Origin: Hyphomicrobiaceae bacterium
Lineage (GTDB): Bacteria > Pseudomonadota > Alphaproteobacteria > Rhizobiales > Xanthobacteraceae
Reading direction: 5' to 3'
DNA: 43,175 bases
Assembly (NCBI GenBank): GCA_947472885.1
Contig: CANJBX010000029.1
Span: 1-43,175 of the forward strand
How positions within the stretch are numbered: position 1 is the stretch's first letter; each line of letters begins with the position of its first letter. Position numbers and translations under genes: made by a program. This document shows positions 16,445-24,825 of this stretch, piece by piece. The notes under the pieces were generated by a model, which ran no database searches, was not told the origin of the DNA, and saw only the letters and a program-made list of their open reading frames with translations.

Positions 16445-17146
16445 TTAGCGCGGCAGGGCATGGTCCATAAAGACGGTGACGAACGGCGGCATTTCCGGCT
16501 TGAAGTCGGCGCGCCCGCGGACAATATAAATGTCCGCCAATTCGGGCTGCTTTTCGCCACCAAGAAACGTAAGGATACGCGTACGTAAAGTATCGGCGGG
16601 TTCACGCGCCTGCATCAGCTTCATCAGTGCGATCCGCGTGCCGATAACCACGGCGGTCCAGCCCGCTTCGACCGTCAGGTCCGCCGGTGTGAGGCTGGTT
16701 TCCTCCGCCATTTCACGCAGGACATTAGCGCCGAGGTCCACCGTACTGCCTTCCACGTCTTCGAGGTCCGGCGTACCGGCGGGAAAATAAATCCGGCCGG
16801 GCGTGGCGGTGTGCTGCGCCATCACACCGAGGAGATATGCGCCGTCGGACCCTCGCAACGCCCCCATCGCGAAACAGTTGAAGGCGTCCACCTCCGGGCA
16901 GCCGAGATCGCGCCACAGGGTAAAGGCCGCGAAGTCGGTTTCGAAAAATGTGCCGGTGAGTTCACGCCCGGCGAAGGCATAATCGCGCAACAGCAGCACC
17001 CGGCCGTTCCACAGTTCCGGTGTCTTCGCCAGCCGGGCGGCAAAATGCGCGTCGATTTCCGCACGGCGTTCGCTGGCGAACGGCCACGACCATTGCGTGA
17101 TCGTGAAACGCGCGGAGTCGAGCGGGATGATTTTGGGATCAATCAT
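16445..17146 (-). CDS. Nudix-superfamily-like protein with a degenerate Nudix box
   Basis: A 233-residue protein. The segment REMAEETSL matches the REUXEEXXU core of a Nudix box, but the preceding Glu of the GX5EX7 part is not in place (Val in its stead), and the G is shifted. It may therefore bind rather than hydrolyse nucleoside diphosphate compounds, or belong to a divergent subfamily. The start ATG at 17146 was preferred because the 17 upstream codons look non-coding (NFCGLRARGP). No clear ribosome site. It lies 45 bases upstream of ppk2 on the same strand. Confidence 0.7.
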   Translation of the reverse strand: MIDPKIIPLDSARFTITQWSWPFASERRAEIDAHFAARLAKTPELWNGRVLLLRDYAFAGRELTGTFFETDFAAFTLWRDLGCPEVDAFNCFAMGALRGSDGAYLLGVMAQHTATPGRIYFPAGTPDLEDVEGSTVDLGANVLREMAEETSLTPADLTVEAGWTAVVIGTRIALMKLMQAREPADTLRTRILTFLGGEKQPELADIYIVRGRADFKPEMPPFVTVFMDHALPR

Positions 17147-17198
17147 GGGGCCACGCGCGCGCAGGCCGCAAAAATTGTCAAGCCGCTCGCGCCTCAAT

Positions 17199-17236
17199 CA
17201 TTCCGGGACGCTCGCAAAGCGAGCGAGCCCGGAATG
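17199..17236. repeat. REP-like palindrome CATTCCGGG...CCCGGAATG
   Basis: Outer arms CATTCCGGG (17199-17207) and CCCGGAATG (17228-17236) enclose an inner GCTCGC-AAA-GCGAGC stem. From memory, similar CATTCCGGG palindromes are abundant between genes in Bradyrhizobium-like genomes. It sits just after the stop of the substrate-binding protein gene and may also act as a terminator. Confidence 0.7.
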
Positions 17237-17242
17237 ACAAGA

Positions 17243-18277
17243 CTACTTCTCCAGCGAACCCATCTTGATGGTCGACTGTTCCACAAACGTATTCGTATAC
17301 GTCTTCGATACATCGACATTGGCCTTGGCCACTTCCGGCGACGACTGGCTGAATACCGACAGCACGGCCTGCGCGCCCTTGGGATCCATGCGGCCCGTGG
17401 TCGAATACATCGGGATCGTGTTCTTGAGCGCAGCAAGATAGAGTGCCTTGTCTGGCCCGACCAGGTTCTCCGGCATCTTCGCCATGATTTCTTCCGGCGT
17501 ATGCGAGTGAATCCACTTCAAGGTCGCAAGGATCGCATTGGTCAGCGCCTGGGTTTCCTTGGGGTGCTTGGCGATCCAGTCCGCCTTGGTGTAGAGCGCA
17601 CCGCCCGGATATTCGCCGCCGAACACATCGAGCGTATCCTTCTGCGTGCGCGTATCGCTGAGGATTTTCAGATCCTTGTTCTTGCCCTGCAGCAGCGTGA
17701 TCGCGGGATCGAGCATGATCGCGGCATCGATCGTGCCCTGCTCCATCGCCGCCACCGCTGTCGCCGCAAGGCCAACGCCGATCACACCGATGGAAGCCGG
17801 ATCGACACCGTGCTTGCTCAGCATGTATTTCAGGAAGAAGTCGGTCGAGGAGCCCGGCGCGCTGACTCCGACGTTCTTGCCGGCAAGGTCCTTGATGGAA
17901 TTGATCTTGCCGGTGTTCTTCGGCGCAACGACAAGCGCGAAGCCGGGATAGCGGTCATAGACCACGAAGGATTGCAGCGCCTGGTTCTTGGCGGCAAGGT
18001 TGACGCAGTGATCGAAATAACCGGACACCACATCGGCGCTGCCGCCGATCACGGCCTGCAAGGATTGCGAACCGCCCTTGAAGTCGATCAATTCGACCTT
18101 GACGCCGGCCTTCTCGTATTCGCCGAGCGCCTCGGCCAGCATGGTCGGCAGGTAGCACAGGCAGCCCGCGCCGCCGACGGCAATGGTCACTTTCGAGGTT
18201 GCCTGCGCCAGCGCAACGGTTGAAGCCAAGGCCAATGCGCCAAGCGTGACCGCCACGCGGCCGAGAATCTTTTTCAT
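17243..18277 (-). CDS. ABC transporter substrate-binding protein (SsuA/TauA/NMT1 type)
   Basis: Periplasmic binding protein of 344 residues with a signal peptide (MKKILGRVAV...ALAQA, cleaved near residue 25). The fold signature of the nitrate/sulfonate/taurine group is visible (LPTMLAEALGEYEKAGVKVELIDFKGG, then LQAVIGGSADVVSGY and LAGKNVGVSAPGSSTDFFLKYMLSKHGVDP). Two cysteines in GAGCLCYLP lie at the mouth of the likely binding cleft. The ligand cannot be told from sequence. GGGAGGA lies 4-6 bases before the ATG at 18277. Last gene of a four-gene operon, 96 bases after the permease. Confidence 0.88.
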   Translation of the reverse strand: MKKILGRVAVTLGALALASTVALAQATSKVTIAVGGAGCLCYLPTMLAEALGEYEKAGVKVELIDFKGGSQSLQAVIGGSADVVSGYFDHCVNLAAKNQALQSFVVYDRYPGFALVVAPKNTGKINSIKDLAGKNVGVSAPGSSTDFFLKYMLSKHGVDPASIGVIGVGLAATAVAAMEQGTIDAAIMLDPAITLLQGKNKDLKILSDTRTQKDTLDVFGGEYPGGALYTKADWIAKHPKETQALTNAILATLKWIHSHTPEEIMAKMPENLVGPDKALYLAALKNTIPMYSTTGRMDPKGAQAVLSVFSQSSPEVAKANVDVSKTYTNTFVEQSTIKMGSLEK

Positions 18278-18373
18278 GATTTCCTCCCTTAAGATTTGCG
18301 GCAGCATAGGCCACCGATACTCATGCGGAAAGGGCTCAAAGCTAACGATAGATCGGTTCCGGGACGGCTTTCC

Positions 18374-19162
18374 TCAGGCCCGCGCCTCGCCGACAGTCGG
18401 CCGCCACACCAGCAGCCGGCGCTCGACCATGCTGACCAGCACGTCGATCACGATGACAAAGGCCGACAGCACGAACATGCCCGCAAACACGCCGGCGACG
18501 TCGAACACGCCTTCGGCCTGCTGGATGAGATAGCCGAGCCCCGCGGCGGAGCCGAGATATTCGCCGACCACCGCACCGACGACGGCAAAGCCGACCGACG
18601 TATGCAGTGAGGAGAACATCCACGACAGCGCCGACGGCCAGTAGACGTTGCGCATCAGCTGGCGCTCGTTCATGCCGAGCATCCGCGCATTGGCAAGAAT
18701 GGTCGGCGAGACTTCCTTGACGCCCTGATAGACGTTGAAGAACACCACAAAGAACACCAGCGTAAAGCCGAGCGCAACCTTGGACCAGATGCCGAGGCCA
18801 AGCCACAGTGCAAAGATCGGCGCTAGCACGACGCGCGGCAGCGCATTCATCATCTTCACATAAGGGTCGAACACCGCGGCGACAATCGGCCTGCGCGCGA
18901 ACCAGAAGCCGACCAGCGCGCCGCCAAGCGAGCCGATCACAAACGCCAGCGTGGATTCCGCAAGCGTGATCCACAGATGCCGCCACACCGAGCCAGTGTA
19001 GAACCACTTGTAGATGCGCTCCGCGACGTCGAACGGGTTGGAAAAAAAGAACGGCGGCAGCAGCAGGCGGCCGAATACTGGCACCGTCGTCGCGAAATGC
19101 CAGATGGCAATCGCGACGACGGCGACCAGAACCTGCAGCGTCAGAAGCGTGATGCGCGACAA
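18374..19162 (-). CDS. ABC transporter permease (SsuC/TauC type)
   Basis: Inner-membrane permease of 262 residues with six predicted membrane segments and the binding-protein-dependent EAA loop (around NARMLGMNERQLMRNVYWPSALSWMF). The start is TTG at 19162, with GGAG 5 bases upstream; no better start is near. It is 15 bases after the PEBP-family gene and upstream of the binding protein, so the three form one operon with the ATPase. Confidence 0.9.
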   Translation of the reverse strand: MSRITLLTLQVLVAVVAIAIWHFATTVPVFGRLLLPPFFFSNPFDVAERIYKWFYTGSVWRHLWITLAESTLAFVIGSLGGALVGFWFARRPIVAAVFDPYVKMMNALPRVVLAPIFALWLGLGIWSKVALGFTLVFFVVFFNVYQGVKEVSPTILANARMLGMNERQLMRNVYWPSALSWMFSSLHTSVGFAVVGAVVGEYLGSAAGLGYLIQQAEGVFDVAGVFAGMFVLSAFVIVIDVLVSMVERRLLVWRPTVGEARA

Positions 19163-19177
19163 GAAAACTCCGTCAGA

Positions 19178-19747
19178 TCAGTTGCGGCCGAACAGGCCGA
19201 CGATTCCGGCTACGCCCTTGGCATGGCCTTTCAGCTTTTCGAACAACTCGTCGCGGGTCAGGCCCGGCGGCAATGCGCCAGGCTCCAGGTCCGTCACGAT
19301 CACGTTGAAGAGATAATGGTGCAGGCCGCTGCCGACCGGCGGACACGGGCCGCGATACATCGCGGTGCCAGCGGTTTCCTTGCCGCCGACGAACTTGTCG
19401 GAGGCTTTGCTCAGCTCGCCCTCGGCAAAGCCCGTCACGGTCGGCGCGATGCCGTAGGTGACGAGATGATGCGAGCCGAGGCCACCCTGACCTTCCCAGT
19501 CGGTCGCAACCAGCACAAAACTCTTTACGTGCGCGGGTGCGTTCGACCATTTCAGTTCAGGCGAGACGTTCTCGCCGATGCAGTTCGGATTGGTCTTGAT
19601 GTTGCCGGCGTTCTTGGTCTGCAGCATGCCGCCGTCCTTGAACGAATCCGAGGTCAGCGTGAAGGGCTGGGCGCCAGCAGCGCCCCACGAGGCAGCCAAA
19701 ACTCCAATGTTGAAAATAGCGGCCTTGAAAAGTGAAAATTTCGACAT
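19178..19747 (-). CDS. YbhB/YbcL-type PEBP (Raf kinase inhibitor-like) exported protein
   Basis: A 189-residue protein with a signal peptide (about residues 1-26, AASWGAAGAQP). PEBP motifs are visible: ENVSPELKWSNAP, ATDWEG, MYRGPCPPVGSGLHHYLFNV. Family members bind small anionic ligands or phospholipid head groups; no enzyme activity is established for this group. GGAGG lies 6 bases before the ATG. It sits between the ATPase gene (34 bases upstream) and the permease gene (15 bases downstream) of an ABC importer, so it is likely to share the importer's substrate pathway. That link is inference. Confidence 0.9.
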   Translation of the reverse strand: MSKFSLFKAAIFNIGVLAASWGAAGAQPFTLTSDSFKDGGMLQTKNAGNIKTNPNCIGENVSPELKWSNAPAHVKSFVLVATDWEGQGGLGSHHLVTYGIAPTVTGFAEGELSKASDKFVGGKETAGTAMYRGPCPPVGSGLHHYLFNVIVTDLEPGALPPGLTRDELFEKLKGHAKGVAGIVGLFGRN

Positions 19748-19781
19748 CGGGTTCCTCCAGCTTTTTTGGTTATCGTCAGCC

Positions 19782-20621
19782 TTACGCACCACTTTGCGCG
19801 TACCCTTTCAACACTTCAGCCTTGAGCATATTCCAGATTTCGCGATGCAACTCGTGAAATCCCTTTTCCAGCTTCACTTCCGAAATATCGCGCGGCCGCG
19901 CAATCGGCACTTTCCAGTCGCCGATAATGTGCGAGGCTGGCCCCGCCGACATGATGACCACCCGGTCGGACAGCGCGATGGCTTCCTCAAGATCGTGGGT
20001 GACGAACAGCACCGCCTTCTTGTCGGCGCTCCAAAGGTCCAGCAGCAGGTTGCCCATGATCTGCCGCGTCTGCGCATCGAGCGGGCCGAACGGCTCGTCC
20101 ATCAACAGGATTTTCGGATCGCGGATCAGGACTTGCGCCAGTCCGACGCGCTTGCGCTGCCCGCCCGACAGCATGTGCGGATAGCGGTTGGCGAAATTAC
20201 CGAGGCCCACGCGCGTCAGCCACTCCTGCGCACGGCGTTTTGCCTCCGCCGTATCGACACCCGCGATCTCAAGGCCGATGGCGACGTTGTCGATGGCGGT
20301 CTTCCACGGAAACAGCGCGTCCGACTGGAACAGGTAGCCAGCGTCGTGATTGAGCCCCGTCAATGTGCGTCCGAAAACATCGACACTGCCCGCAGCCGGC
20401 GCGATCAATCCCGCCGCCGCATTGAGCAACGTGGACTTGCCGCAGCCGGTCGGTCCCACGATGGAAACAAATTCGCCGTCGGCGACCGACAGTGAGGCCT
20501 GTTCGACCGCGTTGTAGGTTCCATTGGCGACGGTGAACGCGATGGTCACGCCGTTGAGGCCGACGGCACGCGAAGCCGGGTTTATCGACCCGCTTTTTTC
20601 TGCCACCGCCGCCTCGCCCAT
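19782..20621 (-). CDS. ABC transporter ATP-binding protein (SsuB/TauB type)
   Basis: Cytoplasmic ATPase of 279 residues with Walker A GPTGCGKST, Q-loop in YLFQSDALFPW, signature LSGGQRKRV, Walker B ILLMDEP and switch THDLEEA. The QSDALFPW and LSGGQRKR variants are typical of the nitrate/sulfonate/taurine group. The ATG at 20621 is used; a GTG one codon earlier is the alternative. First gene of the operon ATPase-PEBP-permease-binding protein, divergent from the osmoprotectant operon across 134 bases that must hold both promoters. Confidence 0.92.
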   Translation of the reverse strand: MGEAAVAEKSGSINPASRAVGLNGVTIAFTVANGTYNAVEQASLSVADGEFVSIVGPTGCGKSTLLNAAAGLIAPAAGSVDVFGRTLTGLNHDAGYLFQSDALFPWKTAIDNVAIGLEIAGVDTAEAKRRAQEWLTRVGLGNFANRYPHMLSGGQRKRVGLAQVLIRDPKILLMDEPFGPLDAQTRQIMGNLLLDLWSADKKAVLFVTHDLEEAIALSDRVVIMSAGPASHIIGDWKVPIARPRDISEVKLEKGFHELHREIWNMLKAEVLKGYAQSGA

Positions 20622-20755
20622 CACACGCCCTTGCCGGAACCTGCCAAACAGGCGCCCAAACTAACGGCCCGGCGGCGAGTTGCAAGCATCGTGGCAGAAC
20701 CCCTGTGCGACAGGACTCTTGGCCGCACCCCACCCCCGTGTTACGCCGAAACGGC

Positions 20756-21535
20756 ATGGATAAACCGCCGGCCATTTCATTCGCGGATATCGTCAAGCGC
20801 TACGACGAAACACGTCCTGCGCTTGATCGCGTCACGCTCGACGTGAGGCTGGGCGAATTTCTCGCCGTCGTTGGCCCATCGGGTTCCGGCAAGACCACGC
20901 TGCTGCGCATGATCAACCGTCTGTCCGAGCCGGACAGCGGCACGTTGAAAATCGGCGGCGAGGATATCCGAACGCTCGATCCCATCGCGCTGCGCCGCCG
21001 CATCGGTTACGTGTTTCAGGGCGTCGGTTTATTTCCCCATCTCACCGTTGCGGAGAATATTGCGATCACGCCCAGGCTACTGGGCTGGGACGCTGCGAAG
21101 CGCACCGCCCGTGCGCAAGCGCTGCTTTCGCTCGTGCAATTGTCTGAGAACTACGCAACGCGGTTTCCGCACCAGCTCTCCGGCGGCGAGCGCCAACGCG
21201 TCGGCCTCGCGCGCGCCATCGCGGCAAAGCCTGACATCATGCTGATGGACGAGCCGTTCTCGGCGCTGGATTCGCTGACGCGCGACACGCTGGGACAGGA
21301 TTGCAAGCGGTTGCACAAGGAACTCGGCCTCACCAGTGTGCTGATTACCCACGACATGCTGGAAGCCCTGCTGCTCGCCGACCGCATTGTCGTGATGCGC
21401 GAAGGCACGCTCGTCGCCGACGGCACGCCCGCGGACCTGATGAAGCATCAGGATGCTTTCGTGCGCGAACTGATGCAGACGCCGCGCCGCCATGCCGCAC
21501 AGCTCAATGCGTTTCTCGCGGGGAATGGCGCATGA
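20756..21535 (+). CDS. Osmoprotectant-type ABC transporter ATP-binding protein
   Basis: ATPase of 259 residues in the OpuCA/ProV-like group. Walker A GPSGSGKT (residues 40-47), FQGVGLFPHLTV Q-loop, signature LSGGERQRV (about 139), Walker B IMLMDEPFSALD and THDMLEA switch. ProV-type CBS domains are lacking; the protein ends soon after the nucleotide-binding domain. ATG 20756 was chosen because the preceding 17 codons are not conserved-looking. Its stop overlaps the next gene as ATGA. Confidence 0.88.
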   Translation: MDKPPAISFADIVKRYDETRPALDRVTLDVRLGEFLAVVGPSGSGKTTLLRMINRLSEPDSGTLKIGGEDIRTLDPIALRRRIGYVFQGVGLFPHLTVAENIAITPRLLGWDAAKRTARAQALLSLVQLSENYATRFPHQLSGGERQRVGLARAIAAKPDIMLMDEPFSALDSLTRDTLGQDCKRLHKELGLTSVLITHDMLEALLLADRIVVMREGTLVADGTPADLMKHQDAFVRELMQTPRRHAAQLNAFLAGNGA

Positions 21536-23094
21536 TGGAGGCCCTGGCAAATGACCCGCGCATTGCCGAGGCACTCGCGCGCCTACCGGATTACTTTGGC
21601 AACCACGTAAAAGTATCAGCGATTGCGCTGCTGCTGGGGCTCGTCGTGAGCCTGCCACTGGCGTTCCTTTGCCTCAAGCGGCCAACACTGCGCGCGATTG
21701 CACTTGGTATCACCAGCATCGTGCAGACAATCCCCGGCCTCGCGCTGCTTGCGCTGTTCTATCCGCTGCTGCTTGCGCTTGCCGCGCTATCCGACCGTAG
21801 CTTGGGGTTCTCTTTTTCGGCGCTTGGGTTGCTGCCTTCCGTGCTGGCGCTCGCGCTCTACAGCATGTTGCCGGTATTGCGAAACACCATCACCGGGCTC
21901 ATGGGCATCGATCCTGCCATCTCGGAAGCCTCGGTCGGTGTCGGCATGACGCGGCGGCAAGCGCTGTGGATGGTCGAACTGCCGCTTGCGCTCCCTGTCA
22001 TCATGGCCGGCATCCGCACCGCCGCCGTGTGGGTGATTGGAACGGCGACACTTTCAACACCCATCGGCCAGACCAGCCTCGGCAATTACATCTTCACCGG
22101 ATTACAGACGCAGAATTGGGTGTTCGTGCTGTTCGGCTGCGCCGCCGCCGCGGTCCTCGCGCTCGCCGTCGATCAGTTGCTGGCGCTGATGGAGAATGGC
22201 GTCACGGTGCGCAAGCGCGGGCGTGCTGTTGCAGGGTTAGTTGGTCTTGCGGCCATTGTGTCGCTGGCAATCGTGCCAGGCCTTGCGCGTAGCCAGAAGG
22301 GCTACGTCATCGGCGCCAAGCCATTCGCCGAGCAATATGTGCTCGGTTCGCTGATCGGCCAGCGGATTGCCGCCAACGGCATGTCGGCGATCCTCCGTGA
22401 GGGGCTTGGTTCCGCCGTCGTGTTCGACGCGCTCGCCGCCGGCGACATTGACATCTATGTGGAATATTCCGGCACCATCTGGGCCAACCAGATGAAACGC
22501 CGCGACGTGCGCCCGCGTGAGGAAGTGCTGGCCACTGTAAGGCAATGGCTGCAGGAAAAACACGGCGTCGTGCTGGCGGGCGGGCTGGGATTCGAGAACG
22601 CCTATACGCTGGCAATGCCGCGCAAGCGCGCGGAAGAATTGAAGATCAAAACCTTAAGCGATCTCGGCCGGCACGCAACGAACCTCACCATTGCCAGCGA
22701 CTATGAATTCTTCGGCCGCCCGGAGTGGCAGGCCCTGCGCGCAACCTATAGGCTCCTATTCAAGAACCAGCGCACCATGCAGCCGGAGTTCATGTATCCC
22801 GCCGTCGCGGGCGGCGATGTCGATGTGATCTCGGCCTACACCAGCGACGGCCGCGTCGCGCAATACGATCTCGCCACCATCGCCGACAACCGCCACGCGA
22901 TCCCGCCCTACGACGCCATTATCCTGATCTCGCCCAACCGCGCGGGCGATACGGCGCTCCTGAACGCGATCAAGCCGCTGATCGGCGCGATCAAGGTCGA
23001 AACGATGCGCGAAGCCAACCTGCGCGTCAGCGGCGACAAGGCGGAACAGCCGCAGGAAGCCGCGAAGTGGTTGTGGGAGAAGATCGGGAAGTAG
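21532..23094 (+). CDS. Fused permease and substrate-binding protein of an osmoprotectant-type ABC transporter
   Basis: A 520-residue fusion. The first half (about residues 1-240) is an OpuCB-like permease with about six membrane segments and the EAA-type loop (EASVGVGMTRRQALWMVELPLALP). A linker membrane segment (about 235-258) then leads to an OpuAC-type binding domain (from about 260: KGYVIGAKPFAEQYVLGSLIG, DIDIYVEYSGTIW, SDYEFFGRPEW, VAGGDVDVISAYTSDGRV). Betaine, choline or related compounds are the expected ligands, but the group is broad. Overlaps the ATPase gene by 4 bases (ATGA); a second ATG follows at once. Confidence 0.9.
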   Translation: MMEALANDPRIAEALARLPDYFGNHVKVSAIALLLGLVVSLPLAFLCLKRPTLRAIALGITSIVQTIPGLALLALFYPLLLALAALSDRSLGFSFSALGLLPSVLALALYSMLPVLRNTITGLMGIDPAISEASVGVGMTRRQALWMVELPLALPVIMAGIRTAAVWVIGTATLSTPIGQTSLGNYIFTGLQTQNWVFVLFGCAAAAVLALAVDQLLALMENGVTVRKRGRAVAGLVGLAAIVSLAIVPGLARSQKGYVIGAKPFAEQYVLGSLIGQRIAANGMSAILREGLGSAVVFDALAAGDIDIYVEYSGTIWANQMKRRDVRPREEVLATVRQWLQEKHGVVLAGGLGFENAYTLAMPRKRAEELKIKTLSDLGRHATNLTIASDYEFFGRPEWQALRATYRLLFKNQRTMQPEFMYPAVAGGDVDVISAYTSDGRVAQYDLATIADNRHAIPPYDAIILISPNRAGDTALLNAIKPLIGAIKVETMREANLRVSGDKAEQPQEAAKWLWEKIGK

Positions 23095-23115
23095 GTAACT
23101 TAGGCGCCGCAGATG

Positions 23116-23164
23116 CCCCTCACCCGGCGCTGCGCGCCGACCTCTCCCCCTAAACGGGGAGAGG
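23116..23164. repeat. Palindromic intergenic repeat (CCCCTCACCCGGCGC... type)
   Basis: Two adjacent hairpins: CGGCGC-TGC-GCGCCG (23125-23139) and CCTCTCCCC...GGGGAGAGG (23141-23149 and 23156-23164). From memory, this repeat family is common between genes in Bradyrhizobium-like genomes. It lies between the converging osmoprotectant and LtaS-like operons, where it could act as a terminator for both. Confidence 0.75.
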
Positions 23165-23172
23165 TAAAAAAG

Positions 23173-24819
23173 CTAGAGCCCCTTGATCAACCCTGCATCA
23201 ATCAGCAGCCGGTTAAACCGCCTGGCCTCCGCGCCGCCATTGCAGGTGTAAAATTTGCCGGCGCAACGCTGCATGATCTTCTTCTGCTCGACAAACGAGG
23301 GATCGAGCGGAACGCCGGCCAATTCCTGGATCATCAGCGGCATGTACGCGCCCTCAAGCCGCCCCAGCGCCGCGGACGCATCCACCGGGTCGAAATTGAC
23401 CGCGTCGATGGCGTAATAGGTCGTGAAGTAGAGCGGATCGTAGTCCATCATTTTCCGCGCAACTGTTTTCGATTCGGCGTTTGGCTCCAGCAGCTTTGAC
23501 GATATCGCCGGCTGGTGATCGCCAAACCGCACGATCAGGAACTGTTCGCCGGGAAACTCGCGCTTCAGCCGTGCGACGAATGCGCGGTAATCGTTCGCGC
23601 TCATGATCTGGCGGCGCAGGTATTCGTCGATCTCCGGCGTATTGTCCGGCGCTTTCCAGTCCGGCGTCAGTTCCGGGTGATAATCGACCGTCCACGGAAA
23701 ATGATTGGCCGTGAGATAGGTGAACACAAACAGCGGCTTTTCATCCGCGCGCTTCGCAAACAGCTTCGCGGTCTGGTCATAGAAGAAACTGTCCGGGTGC
23801 ATCTCGACATCCGCGCCCATGCCGTGCTGGTCGATGAAATGGTCGATGCCCAGCGCAGTCTGGAAACGCCGCGCGCTAAGGAAATCCCCCAGCGCCGGAT
23901 ACAGCGAATAGGTGTCGTAGCCGCACTTCTTCAGCGCATTCGGCAATCCGCGGGTGATATGCCCGGCGGCGATCCGCGTCAGATAATATTTCAGCTTGCC
24001 GTAGGAACGTGCCGACAAGCCCGCCAGCAGATTGTATTCCGCGTACCACGTCGGCCCGCCGGTCGATTCCACTTCCAGCAACCGCTTCTTGCCGTCGAAC
24101 GACGTGAAATGCCGCGCGTAACCCTCCGGCAGCTTGATGCCTGGCGCGTTGGCGGCATCGAAACTCGACTCGTCCAGCACCACGATGATGTTCGGCAGCT
24201 TGCGCGCAGGCTTGCAGGCGGTGGCGCTCGTCATCGGCACCGGATCGGCAACATGCGTTGCAGCCTCAAGCCATCCCGTCGCCATCAGTTGCGAAACCGC
24301 GAACACGCCGGAGCGCGTGAAATTCGAGATGTGATTGACGCCCTGGAAAGGCTCCCAGCCCTCCTCCGGCTTCGCAAACGACATCGGAATGATGGCGGCA
24401 AGGCACAAAGCTGCGCCCGCGAGCGAGATCCACCGCCGCACACGAAAACGGTCGTAGCGCCACAACATAACCGCCAGCGGGATGCCGACGATAAAGCCAC
24501 CCGCGATCCACCAGCGCAGCCGCGGGAAAATCTGGATCAGGAACGCAAACGTATCGGTGTCGATGACCAGCAGATCGAGGAACGTCGCGGTCATGTAGGT
24601 GATGCCCCACTTGAACTGCGACATCTCGATAATGCCGCAGACCAGCGCAAGCGACAGCGCCGCCGAGATTGCCGGGCGGCGCAGCACCATCAGGAAAAGA
24701 AAATTGAGCAGCGCCCACGCGAGGACGAACAGCGCGAGGTGGAAAAACTCGTATTCGGACAGAAAGCCGATGATGAGCGCCGCAATATGCAGCGCCGCGA
24801 TGATCCAGCCCGCGAACAT
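23173..24819 (-). CDS. LtaS-like membrane phospho-transferase / sulfatase-family protein, copy 1
   Basis: Inner-membrane enzyme of the alkaline phosphatase superfamily; 548 residues. Five or so N-terminal membrane segments (residues 5-150) are followed by a periplasmic catalytic domain (from about 208). Metal and active-site features are visible: Glu217 in VVLDESSFD, a nucleophile Thr257 in GGPTWYAEY aligned with the LtaS GKTSDSEF Thr, and GDHQP (about 431-435). Proteobacterial relatives move phosphoglycerol or phosphoethanolamine onto glycans or lipids; the acceptor here is unknown. It follows a paralogue by 6 bases, with which it shares the C-terminus RRFNRLLIDAGLIKGL. Confidence 0.88.
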   Translation of the reverse strand: MFAGWIIAALHIAALIIGFLSEYEFFHLALFVLAWALLNFLFLMVLRRPAISAALSLALVCGIIEMSQFKWGITYMTATFLDLLVIDTDTFAFLIQIFPRLRWWIAGGFIVGIPLAVMLWRYDRFRVRRWISLAGAALCLAAIIPMSFAKPEEGWEPFQGVNHISNFTRSGVFAVSQLMATGWLEAATHVADPVPMTSATACKPARKLPNIIVVLDESSFDAANAPGIKLPEGYARHFTSFDGKKRLLEVESTGGPTWYAEYNLLAGLSARSYGKLKYYLTRIAAGHITRGLPNALKKCGYDTYSLYPALGDFLSARRFQTALGIDHFIDQHGMGADVEMHPDSFFYDQTAKLFAKRADEKPLFVFTYLTANHFPWTVDYHPELTPDWKAPDNTPEIDEYLRRQIMSANDYRAFVARLKREFPGEQFLIVRFGDHQPAISSKLLEPNAESKTVARKMMDYDPLYFTTYYAIDAVNFDPVDASAALGRLEGAYMPLMIQELAGVPLDPSFVEQKKIMQRCAGKFYTCNGGAEARRFNRLLIDAGLIKGL

Positions 24820-24825
24820 TGGCCC

